Assembly: GCA_017405805.1 (NCBI GenBank)
Contig: JAFQZU010000026.1
Location: 36,933 to 100,932 of the forward strand
DNA: 64,000 bases
DNA from: Lachnospiraceae bacterium
Lineage (GTDB): Bacteria; Bacillota; Clostridia; Lachnospirales; Lachnospiraceae
Direction of reading: 5' to 3'
A model generated the notes under the pieces. It did not search any database. It saw nothing but the letters and a program-made list of their open reading frames with translations, and was not told where the DNA came from. The position numbers and the translations under genes are program-made. The number at the start of each line of letters is the position of its first letter. Positions within the stretch are counted from its first letter, which is position 1. Below, in pieces: positions 8,263 through 16,023 of this stretch.

Positions 8263-10666
8263 TGCCTGTCCTTTCCCTCTCTTCCTCCGTGTGTCCGGAA
8301 ACGGCAAAATGTACCAGCGGGATCCACGCCCCTTCAAAGGCCGGCACCATCTCCCTGCACACGGGATCTGCCGCGATCACGTCGTAGCTGCCCCTTCGGA
8401 CGGCGGACGCAAAGGCCGCGGCGTCCGAAAAAGCGAGGTCTCCCTCCTTCATCAGGTCCTTCTTCATCATGAAAAAGCTTCCTGCCGTCACGGAGGCCGC
8501 CCCCTCTTCCACAAGCACGTCCCGTATGGAATTTGCCGTGATCTGCTCGTGTACCACAAGGACCTTTTTGCCCTTCCAGTCCGCGTTCCAGCCGCGCGCG
8601 GCACGCGCCGCAAGGGGATTTTCACAGGTAAAGGGCGTCCCGAAGCGGTCCCGGAGGACCTTTGCGGCCTCATAGGCCGAGACGGATACCACCAGGTTGG
8701 CGGCGGCGCTGCCCGCCTCTTTGAATCGGTCCAGCCCGTCCCCCATGCCGCAGCAGACAGGCTCGCGCCACCCCTCCTCAAGGAGGAGTTCCTTGAGCCG
8801 CATGCCGCTGTCCGGATCTCCCAGATCCATGGGCGTGGCGCCGAGGATCCCAAGGCGCCCCTGCCGCACTGTCACCTCCCCCGCCGGGCAGAAGGTGTCC
8901 GCCAGCGCCAGCCAGGCTTTTTCCGCACCGGCGTCATAGTACGCCATTCCGGTCGTCGGGATGGCCAGCACCGGAAGACCGGTCTTCTTTTTGACCATGC
9001 GCGATATGGCCTGCAGATCAGTCCCGATCACGGCGGGGACCGGCGTGCCGATGACTGCGGCAAAAGCGTATTCGTCCTCCTGCGCCGCCTCCGCGAGCTT
9101 GCGGACGAGGTCCCTGTCCCGGCCCATAATGGCGTCCATATCCCGCAGTCCCGCGCTGAACAGGGCGCTTTTGCGGGTGAGCCATCTCGGCTCGTCAAAA
9201 CCGCATATATTTCCCGTACAGCCTCCCGCATCGCAGATGACCGTTATGCCGCCCAGGCCAAAGAGCACCGATACCGCCCCCGACTGATCCGGCGCAAAGG
9301 GCGTCACGCTCAGTGAGGATCCCCTGAGCTGAACGGAAGGGGCGTACGCGGCCGCGGCCGCTCCGGCATCGGTCCCGCCCTCCGCCAGCCGGGTGAGCGC
9401 CTCGTAAAAGCGCTTTGCGCCCCTGTAGCCGAAGGGCTGAACGTCACTGCTCCACTGCAGGCACGGAAGATCCCTGTGATAATAGCCGGCGTCCCTTCCC
9501 ACGCAAAGGGTGACCGCCGGGTCCGCCTCATAGTGGATCATGGAGGGGTGCAGGCTGGAGTAGACCCGCGTGTCCGGGCTGACCGCCGCGATCCTGCGCA
9601 GATAGGGGTAGGACGCCTCCGTCACGGTCCCGAAGATCTCCGCCACGGCAAAGCCGCTCCGGACCAGCGCCAGCGCCAGCTCAAAGGGATCTCCGTTGAG
9701 GGCCTCTCCCACTGAAAAGACGGCGTCCGCATGGCGCTTCCGAAAGGCCTCCAGGACCGCCTCTGCTTCCTTCCTGTACGCCTCGTCGTCAAAACGCACG
9801 CCCAGCACCGACCCCAGCGCGGCATACTGCTGCGCGATCCTGTCGATCTGATAGAGTCTGGTCAGTTCGACGGCGGGAATGCCCAGCCGCTCCTCCAGAT
9901 CCAGGGCGGCGGGCCGGGCCTCCGGATGGAGGACCAGGTTGAAATTGGCCTCCGCCATCTCCAAAAAGGCGTCGTAATCCGCCGCGGTCGGAAGCGAGCG
10001 TATGGCCTTTACGCCGGCCTGTCCAAGGAGCGCAGGCAGTTCGCAGTCCTCCTCAAGCGGCGCAAAATATCCCAGTATATTCACGCTGGTGCGCTTTCTG
10101 GGCCTTTTTTCCAAAAGCGCATACAGGGACTGCCTCACATGCACCATGGGCGGTCTGCGCCCTTCCCTGGTCAGCGCGTACATGTAGCAGGGGCGGACCC
10201 GCACGCCGGTCTTTTCCTGCGCTTTGCGGCAGACCCGCTCCATATCGGTGCCGAGCAGCGCGTCCACGCAGGTGATGCAGATCATGACGACCGAAGGCTT
10301 CCTGCCCAGCTCCCCGCAGATCTTCTCCACGGCCGCCGGGATCTTCTTCAGGTGCCGTCCGGTCACCAGGTCCGTCTCATTCATGGTCAGATAAAAGAAG
10401 CGGTTCTCATAGCCCGGCATGGCGCTGATGGAGGAGGTATTTCTCGCGCAGCACCCCGGGGACACGACCAGCATCACGGAGCCGGGGATGGAGAGGCCTG
10501 CTCTTTTGACGCCGAATCCTTCCGCGCCGGGCGAGTGGAAGGCCAGTGTTGCCGGGGAGCTGTAAAGCAGGGTTTCCGTTGTTTTGAAAGGCCTTGGAAT
10601 CTCCCGGGCCCCCGCCCGGACCAGTTCTCCCACAGTATAAAAAAGCGCACCGCTCCGGTCTCTCAT
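8249..10666 (-). CDS. Fused nitrogenase component 1-like protein (D-like and K-like halves in one chain)
   Basis: 805 residues made of two component-1-type halves. First half (about 1-445): Cys at 72 and 73 (SPGCCARN) and 130, 133 (MICITCVDALLGTDM), the positions of P-cluster-type ligands. Second half (about 450-805): CDAGGCTGNICGFDEPRW gives Cys 478, 483 and 488, but the usual third ligand site reads GTPVPAVIGTDL with no Cys. The second half resembles the separate 864-2090 protein along its length. ATG at 10666 overlaps the NifH-like stop (ATGA), linking reductase and its target enzyme. Nitrogenase D and K are normally separate genes, so the natural fusion is notable. It is likely the partner of the NifH-like protein at 10663-11427. 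Reaction unknown. Confidence 0.85.
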   Translation of the reverse strand: MRDRSGALFYTVGELVRAGAREIPRPFKTTETLLYSSPATLAFHSPGAEGFGVKRAGLSIPGSVMLVVSPGCCARNTSSISAMPGYENRFFYLTMNETDLVTGRHLKKIPAAVEKICGELGRKPSVVMICITCVDALLGTDMERVCRKAQEKTGVRVRPCYMYALTREGRRPPMVHVRQSLYALLEKRPRKRTSVNILGYFAPLEEDCELPALLGQAGVKAIRSLPTAADYDAFLEMAEANFNLVLHPEARPAALDLEERLGIPAVELTRLYQIDRIAQQYAALGSVLGVRFDDEAYRKEAEAVLEAFRKRHADAVFSVGEALNGDPFELALALVRSGFAVAEIFGTVTEASYPYLRRIAAVSPDTRVYSSLHPSMIHYEADPAVTLCVGRDAGYYHRDLPCLQWSSDVQPFGYRGAKRFYEALTRLAEGGTDAGAAAAAYAPSVQLRGSSLSVTPFAPDQSGAVSVLFGLGGITVICDAGGCTGNICGFDEPRWLTRKSALFSAGLRDMDAIMGRDRDLVRKLAEAAQEDEYAFAAVIGTPVPAVIGTDLQAISRMVKKKTGLPVLAIPTTGMAYYDAGAEKAWLALADTFCPAGEVTVRQGRLGILGATPMDLGDPDSGMRLKELLLEEGWREPVCCGMGDGLDRFKEAGSAAANLVVSVSAYEAAKVLRDRFGTPFTCENPLAARAARGWNADWKGKKVLVVHEQITANSIRDVLVEEGAASVTAGSFFMMKKDLMKEGDLAFSDAAAFASAVRRGSYDVIAADPVCREMVPAFEGAWIPLVHFAVSGHTEEERERTGSERR

Positions 10667-11427
10667 GTGCCGCCTTCCTCCTCTTCGATCAGTTTCTGCG
10701 CCAGTTCCAGAAAGCAGCGGCTTACAGGGAGCGACGGATCCCGTTCGACCGTCGTCATGCCCTTCTCCTCACACTGCTGGATCTCCCTGCTCCTGGGGAC
10801 GAAGGCGATGACGGGGATTCCCTGTCCGTCGGCAAAATCCTGCACCTTCTCCCTCTCCTTCTCTACATTCCGCTCGTTGCAGATCACGCCGTACACGCCG
10901 GCGTATCCCCTGTCCTCGAAATTGCGCACGGCGGTACAGATATTGCCGGCCGCATATAGGGCCATCTTCTCGCCGGAAGTCACAATGATGACTTTGCGCG
11001 CATATCCCTCCCGGATGGGGGCGGCAAAACCGCCGCACACCACGTCGCCGAGCACGTCGTACAAAACCACGTCCGGCCGGAAAGTCTCAAAGAGCCTGAG
11101 ATCCTCCAGGATCTGGAAAGTGGCAAGGATCCCTCTCCCGGCACACCCCAGACCGGGGGTCGGCCCTCCCGTCTCGATGCAAAGGACATTTCCGTAGCCC
11201 GACGCGGAGATCTCCTCCACGCTCTGAGGATCCTCGTCGTGATCTCTCAGGTAATCCATGACGGGCGTTACGCGCCGTCCTCCCAGGAGATTCATGGTGG
11301 AATCCGCCTTGGGATCGCAGCCGATCTGGATGACCCGCTTTCCCAGCTTCGCGAACGCCGCCGACAAGTGGGAGGTCATGGTGGACTTCCCGATTCCGCC
11401 TTTACCGTAAACCGCAATTCTGATCAT
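10663..11427 (-). CDS. NifH/BchL-family ATP-dependent Fe-protein reductase
   Basis: 254 residues from ATG at 11427 with GAAGGAG 6-7 bp upstream; longer in-frame extension runs into the leader hairpin and is rejected. NifH-type proteins are homodimers that bridge a [4Fe-4S] cluster and pass electrons one at a time, with ATP hydrolysis, to component-1 proteins. Seen: P-loop GKGGIGKST (8-16), GCDPKAD (36-42), cluster ligands Cys95 in LGCAGRGI and Cys131 in GDVVCGGF, and the Arg of the CAGRG loop. Shorter than nitrogenase NifH (about 290), which fits the nitrogenase-like (group IV or V type) proteins. It is first in an operon with component-1 and Hyp genes. The 4-bp overlap with the fused gene supports a working pair. 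Confidence 0.93.
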   Translation of the reverse strand: MIRIAVYGKGGIGKSTMTSHLSAAFAKLGKRVIQIGCDPKADSTMNLLGGRRVTPVMDYLRDHDEDPQSVEEISASGYGNVLCIETGGPTPGLGCAGRGILATFQILEDLRLFETFRPDVVLYDVLGDVVCGGFAAPIREGYARKVIIVTSGEKMALYAAGNICTAVRNFEDRGYAGVYGVICNERNVEKEREKVQDFADGQGIPVIAFVPRSREIQQCEEKGMTTVERDPSLPVSRCFLELAQKLIEEEEGGT

Positions 11428-11602
11428 ATCGCTCCTTCGTCCCGGTTTTTCCGGAACAAAAAAGGCCCCTTCGCGTTCTGCGAAAGAGCCGGTGTACACA
11501 AAGAAAACCGCCGCGGCGCCGGGCCGCTTCGGAGGGTCTTTGGTCTGTGGTCATGCCTGCTCTTCCGGGTCGAGTCGAAGTCTTCCCGTCAGTTGTCAAA
11601 CC
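11428..11602 (-). promoter_or_regulatory. Leader of the nitrogenase-like operon, possible riboswitch or attenuator
   Basis: About 175 nt between a probable promoter and the NifH-like start. It contains several GC-rich inverted repeats (for example GCGGC/GCCGC around 11510-11535 and GTGTACAC at 11492-11499) followed by a terminator-like hairpin. Long structured leaders ending in a terminator usually mean transcription attenuation by a ligand, protein or tRNA. I could not match it to a T-box, SAM, or other riboswitch I know. The class is therefore open. Confidence 0.45.
11455..11490 (-). terminator. Intrinsic terminator within the leader, upstream of the NifH-like gene
   Basis: On the minus strand an 11-bp stem (with GU wobbles) GGCTCTTTCGC / GCGAAGGGGCC with a short AGAAC loop is followed directly by TTTTTTG. 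It ends only 28 bases before the ATG. Since it would stop transcription before the first gene, it probably works as an attenuator and not as the end of the upstream lipoprotein gene, which ends about 150 bases earlier. Confidence 0.65.
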
Positions 11603-11608
11603 ATTGCT

Positions 11609-11617
11609 ATTGTATCA
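11609..11617 (-). promoter_or_regulatory. Candidate extended -10 promoter of the nitrogenase-like operon
   Basis: Minus-strand TGATACAAT gives a TGN plus TACAAT extended -10 element; the -35 region is poor. A TTGACA lies just downstream (11594-11599) but has no convincing -10 partner. Predicted start is near 11602. Confidence 0.4.
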
Positions 11618-11643
11618 CGTATTCATCATTCCTGCGTCGACGG

Positions 11644-12564
11644 TCAGTTTACACAGTAGATGATCTGACTGACGCCGTACACGCTGTCGCCGAGAAACTC
11701 CAGATAGTACTCCCTGTTTTCATACATACAGTCGAAACCGGTGCTGGCCCCCGAGAAGGTAGGCTCTCCGTAAGCGGCGATGATCTCGTCTTCCGAACTG
11801 CCCCACGTGATGCCGGAGGGAAGCTCCAGCGCGGGCAGCTGGGGAAGCGTCTGTTCTTCGGCTGCCGTCTCTGTCTGTCCTTCGGCCGCCGCCTCTGTCT
11901 GTTCCGTTTCCGGAGCAGAGGGTATGACCGCGCCTTCCTTGGCGGTCATATACAGGGAAATGAGCGGACAGTCACGCAAGAGGACAGCTTCCTTCGTGAG
12001 ATTTCCGAACTCGGCCGTGACCACAACTGCCTTTTCGAAGCCGGTAAGGGACATCTCAGCGTTGATCACGGCGCCGGGCGTCATTTTGAAGGCGTCCACG
12101 TTCTCCGTGTTCTCAAAGCGGATGGTCCATCCCGCCTCCGTCAGCGCCTGCTGGCTCACGGGAAGCTGGTAGGCCGTGCCGTTCAGGCTGAAAGCTCCGT
12201 CAATATATCCCAGGGGAATACTCTCCTCCTCCGAGGGGTCGGGCTCCATCACTGCCGTATCCTGCGCAGCGGTAGGCTCCTCCTGCTGTCCGGCCGGCGC
12301 GGGCTTATCGGGCACCTTTCCGGCTGCCTGCGGAGCAGGCTTCGCCTCCTCCTTCTCTTCGGGCGCCGCCTCTTCGGAAGCTGCCTGCGGCTCTGCTTCA
12401 CCGGAAGGCGTCTCCTCAGCGGCTTCCTCCTGGGTCTCCTCCGCTTCCTGCACGGTCTCTGTCTCCTGCGCCTCCTCCTTTTCGGAGCCCCCGCAGGCCG
12501 CCGTCGAAACGGCCGCAAGCGCGGCGCAAAGGATCAGGGCAAGTTTTTTTCTAAATCTCTTCAT
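11644..12564 (-). CDS. Secreted lipoprotein with acidic low-complexity linker
   Basis: 306 residues. An N-terminal MKRFRKKLALILCAALAAV signal leads to a lipobox ending STAAC (Cys about 24), so it should be an outer-leaflet lipoprotein. Residues 27-115 are a Glu/Ala/Pro-rich, probably extended linker. The C-terminal part is a folded region with no family I can name: a first domain containing LNGTAYQLPVS, then after another Glu/Gln-rich stretch a small module SGITWGSSEDEIIAAYGEP that resembles the SmpA/OmlA-like or BamE-like repeat found in many Firmicutes lipoproteins. It lies between the sugar transferase gene and the nitrogenase-like operon leader, in the same direction. Function unknown. 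Confidence 0.8.
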   Translation of the reverse strand: MKRFRKKLALILCAALAAVSTAACGGSEKEEAQETETVQEAEETQEEAAEETPSGEAEPQAASEEAAPEEKEEAKPAPQAAGKVPDKPAPAGQQEEPTAAQDTAVMEPDPSEEESIPLGYIDGAFSLNGTAYQLPVSQQALTEAGWTIRFENTENVDAFKMTPGAVINAEMSLTGFEKAVVVTAEFGNLTKEAVLLRDCPLISLYMTAKEGAVIPSAPETEQTEAAAEGQTETAAEEQTLPQLPALELPSGITWGSSEDEIIAAYGEPTFSGASTGFDCMYENREYYLEFLGDSVYGVSQIIYCVN

Positions 12565-12582
12565 TTTTTCGTTTCCCTCTTG

Positions 12583-14040
12583 TCACTCAGCTCCCTCGTG
12601 CCGCAGGACGACGCCTATGGTCTTGAGGATGATACGGATATCTCCGGAAAAACTCCAGTTCTCAATATATTCGCTGTCCAGCCGGACCACTTCTTCGAAG
12701 TCGGTGATGTCGCTGCGTCCGCTGATCTGCCAAAGTCCCGTGATCCCGGGCTTGATGCTCATCCTGATCCGGTGATGGGGGTCGTACTGCTCCCACTCGT
12801 CTACCGTCGGCGGCCTTGTGCCGACAAGGGACATATCCCCCTTGAGCACGTTCCAAAACTGCGGGAATTCGTCCAGAGAGGTGCGACGGATGAAGTTTCC
12901 AATCCCCATCGGCCTCCCGTTCTTGTCCTTCTTCTCGCTCCCGATGATGCGCGGATCGTCGTCCATCTTGAACATCATACCGCTCATCTTGTTCTGTTCC
13001 ATCAGCGCCTTCTTGCGCTTCTCCGCATCCATGTACATGCTGCGGAACTTATACATATAGAATTTTTTCCCGTTCTGCCCGATCCGGATCTGCTTGAAGA
13101 AGATGGGGCCGGGCGACTGGATATAGATGGCGGGCGCGATAAAGATGAAAATGATCCCCGTCAGTATACATCCGACTATGCCGCCGCAGATATCCAGGAG
13201 CCGTTTGAGGATCGTCTGTCTGGCCGACACGATTCGCAGGCTGCTGGTGAGCACGCGAAAATTTCCCACCTTGCCCACTTCCTGCATGGCCATGCGCTTT
13301 CTTCCGAGCGTGGTCAGGTTGTAGTGGACCGTAATGCCCATAAAGAGCAGTTCGTCAGACAGTTCCGTCGGATAGGCTGTCCCCTCCGACAGACAGATCA
13401 GCACGTCATCCACCCAGTGCCGGCCGACGTACAAAAGGATGTCCTCCTCCAGGCCGACGCACGGGACGCCCCGTATCGTCTCGCCCTCTTTGGCCTGTCT
13501 GTCCAGAAGGATCACCGCCGTGATCTTGTAATCGGAGACCGCGTTTCCCGTCAGGTCCCGGAGCGCTTCCTCCGCGACCTTGTCCTCCGAAATGAGGATC
13601 AGGGACTTGCGCCCGCGGTTTCCGAGCTTGGAGCTCCTGATCCTGCGCTTGTTCAGGACCCTGAACAGGTAGGAAACAAACAGGTTCATGACCACCATAA
13701 TGCCCGTAAACATACGGGAGATCAGCATGATCTGATGGATCATGAACAGGATCAGGATATCCAGGAGCATAAAGCTCACTTCGAAGCGAAAGGTCGCGTA
13801 GAATTCCTGATACTTGTTCCTTCGGATAATGTTTTTGTAGCAGTTCGTAAAGAGCATGACGACCAGCTGGCAGAAGACCAGCAGGATCGCCTGGAACCTG
13901 TACAGTACTACCGCGTAAGGATTGGCGATGCCTTCCCACCATATCCAGAAGCTCAAAATAAAACTAAGCTGAAGGCTGATGATATCCAGCACCATAAAGT
14001 CCAAATGCTTCATCCAGCCCTTCGATTCTTTTCTATGCAT
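12583..14040 (-). CDS. Polyprenyl-phosphate sugar-1-phosphate transferase (exopolysaccharide priming enzyme)
   Basis: 485 residues. Enzymes of this family (WbaP/WcaJ/CpsE type) transfer a sugar-1-phosphate to undecaprenyl phosphate to start polysaccharide synthesis at the membrane. Seen: four or five N-terminal membrane helices (about 14-120), a CoA-binding-like middle domain (LILISEDKVAEEAL), one more membrane helix (IVGCILTGIIFIFIAPAI), then the catalytic domain with YKFRSMYMDAE, SLDEFPQFWNVLKGDMSLVG, GTRPP and PGITGLWQISGRSD. Length and layout are typical. No other capsule genes are adjacent apart from a glycosyltransferase beyond glmS, so the rest of its pathway must be elsewhere. The upstream gap to glmS is only 30 bp. 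Confidence 0.93.
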   Translation of the reverse strand: MHRKESKGWMKHLDFMVLDIISLQLSFILSFWIWWEGIANPYAVVLYRFQAILLVFCQLVVMLFTNCYKNIIRRNKYQEFYATFRFEVSFMLLDILILFMIHQIMLISRMFTGIMVVMNLFVSYLFRVLNKRRIRSSKLGNRGRKSLILISEDKVAEEALRDLTGNAVSDYKITAVILLDRQAKEGETIRGVPCVGLEEDILLYVGRHWVDDVLICLSEGTAYPTELSDELLFMGITVHYNLTTLGRKRMAMQEVGKVGNFRVLTSSLRIVSARQTILKRLLDICGGIVGCILTGIIFIFIAPAIYIQSPGPIFFKQIRIGQNGKKFYMYKFRSMYMDAEKRKKALMEQNKMSGMMFKMDDDPRIIGSEKKDKNGRPMGIGNFIRRTSLDEFPQFWNVLKGDMSLVGTRPPTVDEWEQYDPHHRIRMSIKPGITGLWQISGRSDITDFEEVVRLDSEYIENWSFSGDIRIILKTIGVVLRHEGAE

Positions 14041-14070
14041 GGTAAATGCTCCACCCCTGTTTCAAGAGTT

Positions 14071-15909
14071 TTATTCGACGGTCACGCTCTTTGCCAGGTT
14101 TCTCGGCTTGTCCACGTCCAGGCCGCGCGCCACGCTGATATAGTACGCCATCAGCTGAAGCGGGATGATCGAGAGACTGGCCGCGAAGTGTTCGTCGATC
14201 CTCGGTACATAGACGGTAAAATTGGCTGTATTTTCCACGTTGTAATTGCCGTATGTGGTAAGACCCATGAGATACGCGCCTCGGCTCTTCGTCTCCAGCA
14301 TGTTGCTCATCGTCTTTTCCAGGAGCGCCGGCTGCGTGAGGATCCCTATCACCAGCGTGCCGTCCTCCACGAGGCTGATAGTGCCGTGCTTGAGTTCGCC
14401 CGCCGCGTAGGCTTCGGAGTGAATGTAGCTGATCTCTTTGACCTTCAGGCTCCCCTCCAGGCAGATGGCGTAGTCAAGCCCCCTCCCTATGAGGAAAATG
14501 TCGCGGGCAGCGGATCTTTGCGCCGCAAACCACTGGATCCTCTCCTTGTCTTCCAGCGTGCGCTCGATCTTCGCGGGTATGGAAGCGATCTCCTGAAGGT
14601 ATCTGTCGCACTGCTCCCCGCTCACAAAGCCTCTGGCCATGCCGAAACGGATCGCGAGAAGGTATCCCGCCACCAGCTGGGCACTGTAGCCCTTGGTGGT
14701 GGCCACTGCGATCTCGGGACCCGCCAGTGTATAGAAGACGTCGTCGGATTCCCGGGCGATGGAGGAGCCCATAACGTTGACGATGGCGAGCGTCCTCGCG
14801 CCTTTGTCCTTCGCCTCGCGCACCGCTGCCAGCGTATCGGCGGTCTCACCGGACTGGCTTATGGCGACCACGAGGGTCTCCGGCGTCAGAAGAGGATTCC
14901 TGTAGCGGAATTCGGAAGCCAGTTCCACGCGGACAGGGATCCTGGCCAGATCCTCAAAAATATACTGCAGCGTCACGCCGACATGGTAGGCGCTGCCGCA
15001 GGCGGTGATCACGATGGACGTGATCCCGCGAATGATGTCATCGTCCAGGGACATGCCTGACAGATCGATCTTTCCGTCCCTGACGACGGATTCGATCGTG
15101 TCGCGGACCGCTTTGGGCTGCTCGTGGATCTCTTTGAGCATGAAATGCTCGTATCCGCCCTTCTCCGCGGATTCCGCGTCCCACTCGATCTCTTTGCTCT
15201 GTTTCTGGATCTCGTCGCCGTCCAGGTTGTAGAAGGTCACGTGGTCGCGGGTCAGGCGGCCCAATTCCATGTTGCCGATGTAGTAGACCCGGTTGGTGTG
15301 GCCCAGGATCGCGGGCACGTCGGAGGCGACGAACATCTCGCCGTTTCCCTCTCCTATGATCATCGGACTGTCCTTGCGGGCGACCCAGATCTCCCCCGGA
15401 TACTCCGCGAACATCAGGCAGAGCGCATAGGAGCCGCGCACGCGGACCAGCGTCTTGTTGATGGCGTCTACGGGGCCTATTCTGTACTTTTTATAGTAAT
15501 AATCCACAAGCTTGATGACGACTTCGGTGTCCGTCTCGGAATGAAACCGGTAGTTCTTTCTCTCGAGCTTGTTCTTCAGTTCCTGGTAATTCTCGATGAT
15601 GCCGTTATGGACGCCCACTACGTTCAGGTCGTCGCTGGCGTGGGGATGGGCGTTGATCTCGGAAGGCTCGCCGTGCGTGGCCCACCTGGTGTGTCCGATC
15701 CCGCAGGTGCCCGGAATCGCCCTGCCGCCGTCCGTCTTTTCGGCAAGTTTTCGCAGACGTCCCTTGGCCCGGACGATCTCCGGTTTGTTGTCGCCGTCCC
15801 GGACCGCTATTCCGGTACTGTCATACCCTCTGTACTCCAGCTTCGCAAGTCCCTCCAGAAGAATGGGGGCTGCCTGCTTTGCTCCCACATATCCAACAAT
15901 GCCGCACAT
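14071..15909 (-). CDS. glmS: Glutamine--fructose-6-phosphate aminotransferase (isomerizing)
   Basis: 612 residues, the standard length. Makes glucosamine-6-phosphate from fructose-6-phosphate and glutamine, the first step to UDP-GlcNAc for wall and polysaccharide. Seen: N-terminal MCGIVGYVG with nucleophile Cys2, GIGHTRWATHGEPS, class-II glutaminase residues, two SIS domains (VITACGSAYHVG, VAISQSGETADT, IFLIGRGLDYAICLEGSLK), and C-terminal PRNLAKSVTVE. GGAGGG stands 6 bases before the ATG. I looked for a glmS ribozyme in the 114-bp upstream space and saw nothing matching; the space is also too short for one plus a promoter. Confidence 0.98.
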   Translation of the reverse strand: MCGIVGYVGAKQAAPILLEGLAKLEYRGYDSTGIAVRDGDNKPEIVRAKGRLRKLAEKTDGGRAIPGTCGIGHTRWATHGEPSEINAHPHASDDLNVVGVHNGIIENYQELKNKLERKNYRFHSETDTEVVIKLVDYYYKKYRIGPVDAINKTLVRVRGSYALCLMFAEYPGEIWVARKDSPMIIGEGNGEMFVASDVPAILGHTNRVYYIGNMELGRLTRDHVTFYNLDGDEIQKQSKEIEWDAESAEKGGYEHFMLKEIHEQPKAVRDTIESVVRDGKIDLSGMSLDDDIIRGITSIVITACGSAYHVGVTLQYIFEDLARIPVRVELASEFRYRNPLLTPETLVVAISQSGETADTLAAVREAKDKGARTLAIVNVMGSSIARESDDVFYTLAGPEIAVATTKGYSAQLVAGYLLAIRFGMARGFVSGEQCDRYLQEIASIPAKIERTLEDKERIQWFAAQRSAARDIFLIGRGLDYAICLEGSLKVKEISYIHSEAYAAGELKHGTISLVEDGTLVIGILTQPALLEKTMSNMLETKSRGAYLMGLTTYGNYNVENTANFTVYVPRIDEHFAASLSIIPLQLMAYYISVARGLDVDKPRNLAKSVTVE

Positions 15910-15970
15910 AAACTTCCCTCCAAGTCTATTACTGTGTATTCAAGCCTTACCCGGATGCGCAATACCATAT

Positions 15971-16016
15971 TTTAGAATGAAAGGCACTGTCTGCGCAATG
16001 CGTTTCATTCTTTTTT
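15971..16016 (+). terminator. Hairpin with T-run, oriented on the plus strand
   Basis: GAATGAAA and TTTCATTC flank a GC-rich interior that itself can pair partly (GGCACTG with the following bases), and TTTTTT follows on the plus strand. Both flanking genes are on the minus strand, so this is oriented against them. It could stop antisense transcription across glmS, or act weakly in both directions after the glycosyltransferase gene. Confidence 0.4.
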
Positions 16017-16023
16017 CATAAAT

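Noticed and set aside
5629-8472. 947-residue open frame on the plus strand
   Set aside because: Antisense to hypC and hypF, which have full family motifs; composition rich in Arg, Pro, His, as expected for a shadow frame.
8249-11427. True Mo-nitrogenase (NifHDK)
   Set aside because: NifH-like protein is short, component-1 Cys pattern is incomplete, the D and K parts are fused, and nifB, nifE, nifN, nifV are not seen. Nitrogen fixation should not be assumed.
11428-11602. T-box or SAM riboswitch ahead of the NifH-like gene
   Set aside because: No TGGNACCGCG T-box motif and no SAM-I core was found; class left open.
11239-15060. 1273-residue open frame on the plus strand
   Set aside because: It lies opposite five real minus-strand genes (NifH-like, lipoprotein, sugar transferase, glmS), has no ribosome site and no recognisable motif; it follows from GC-rich codon use.
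15910-16023. glmS ribozyme upstream of glmS
   Set aside because: Space is only 114 bp and no known core sequence was seen.
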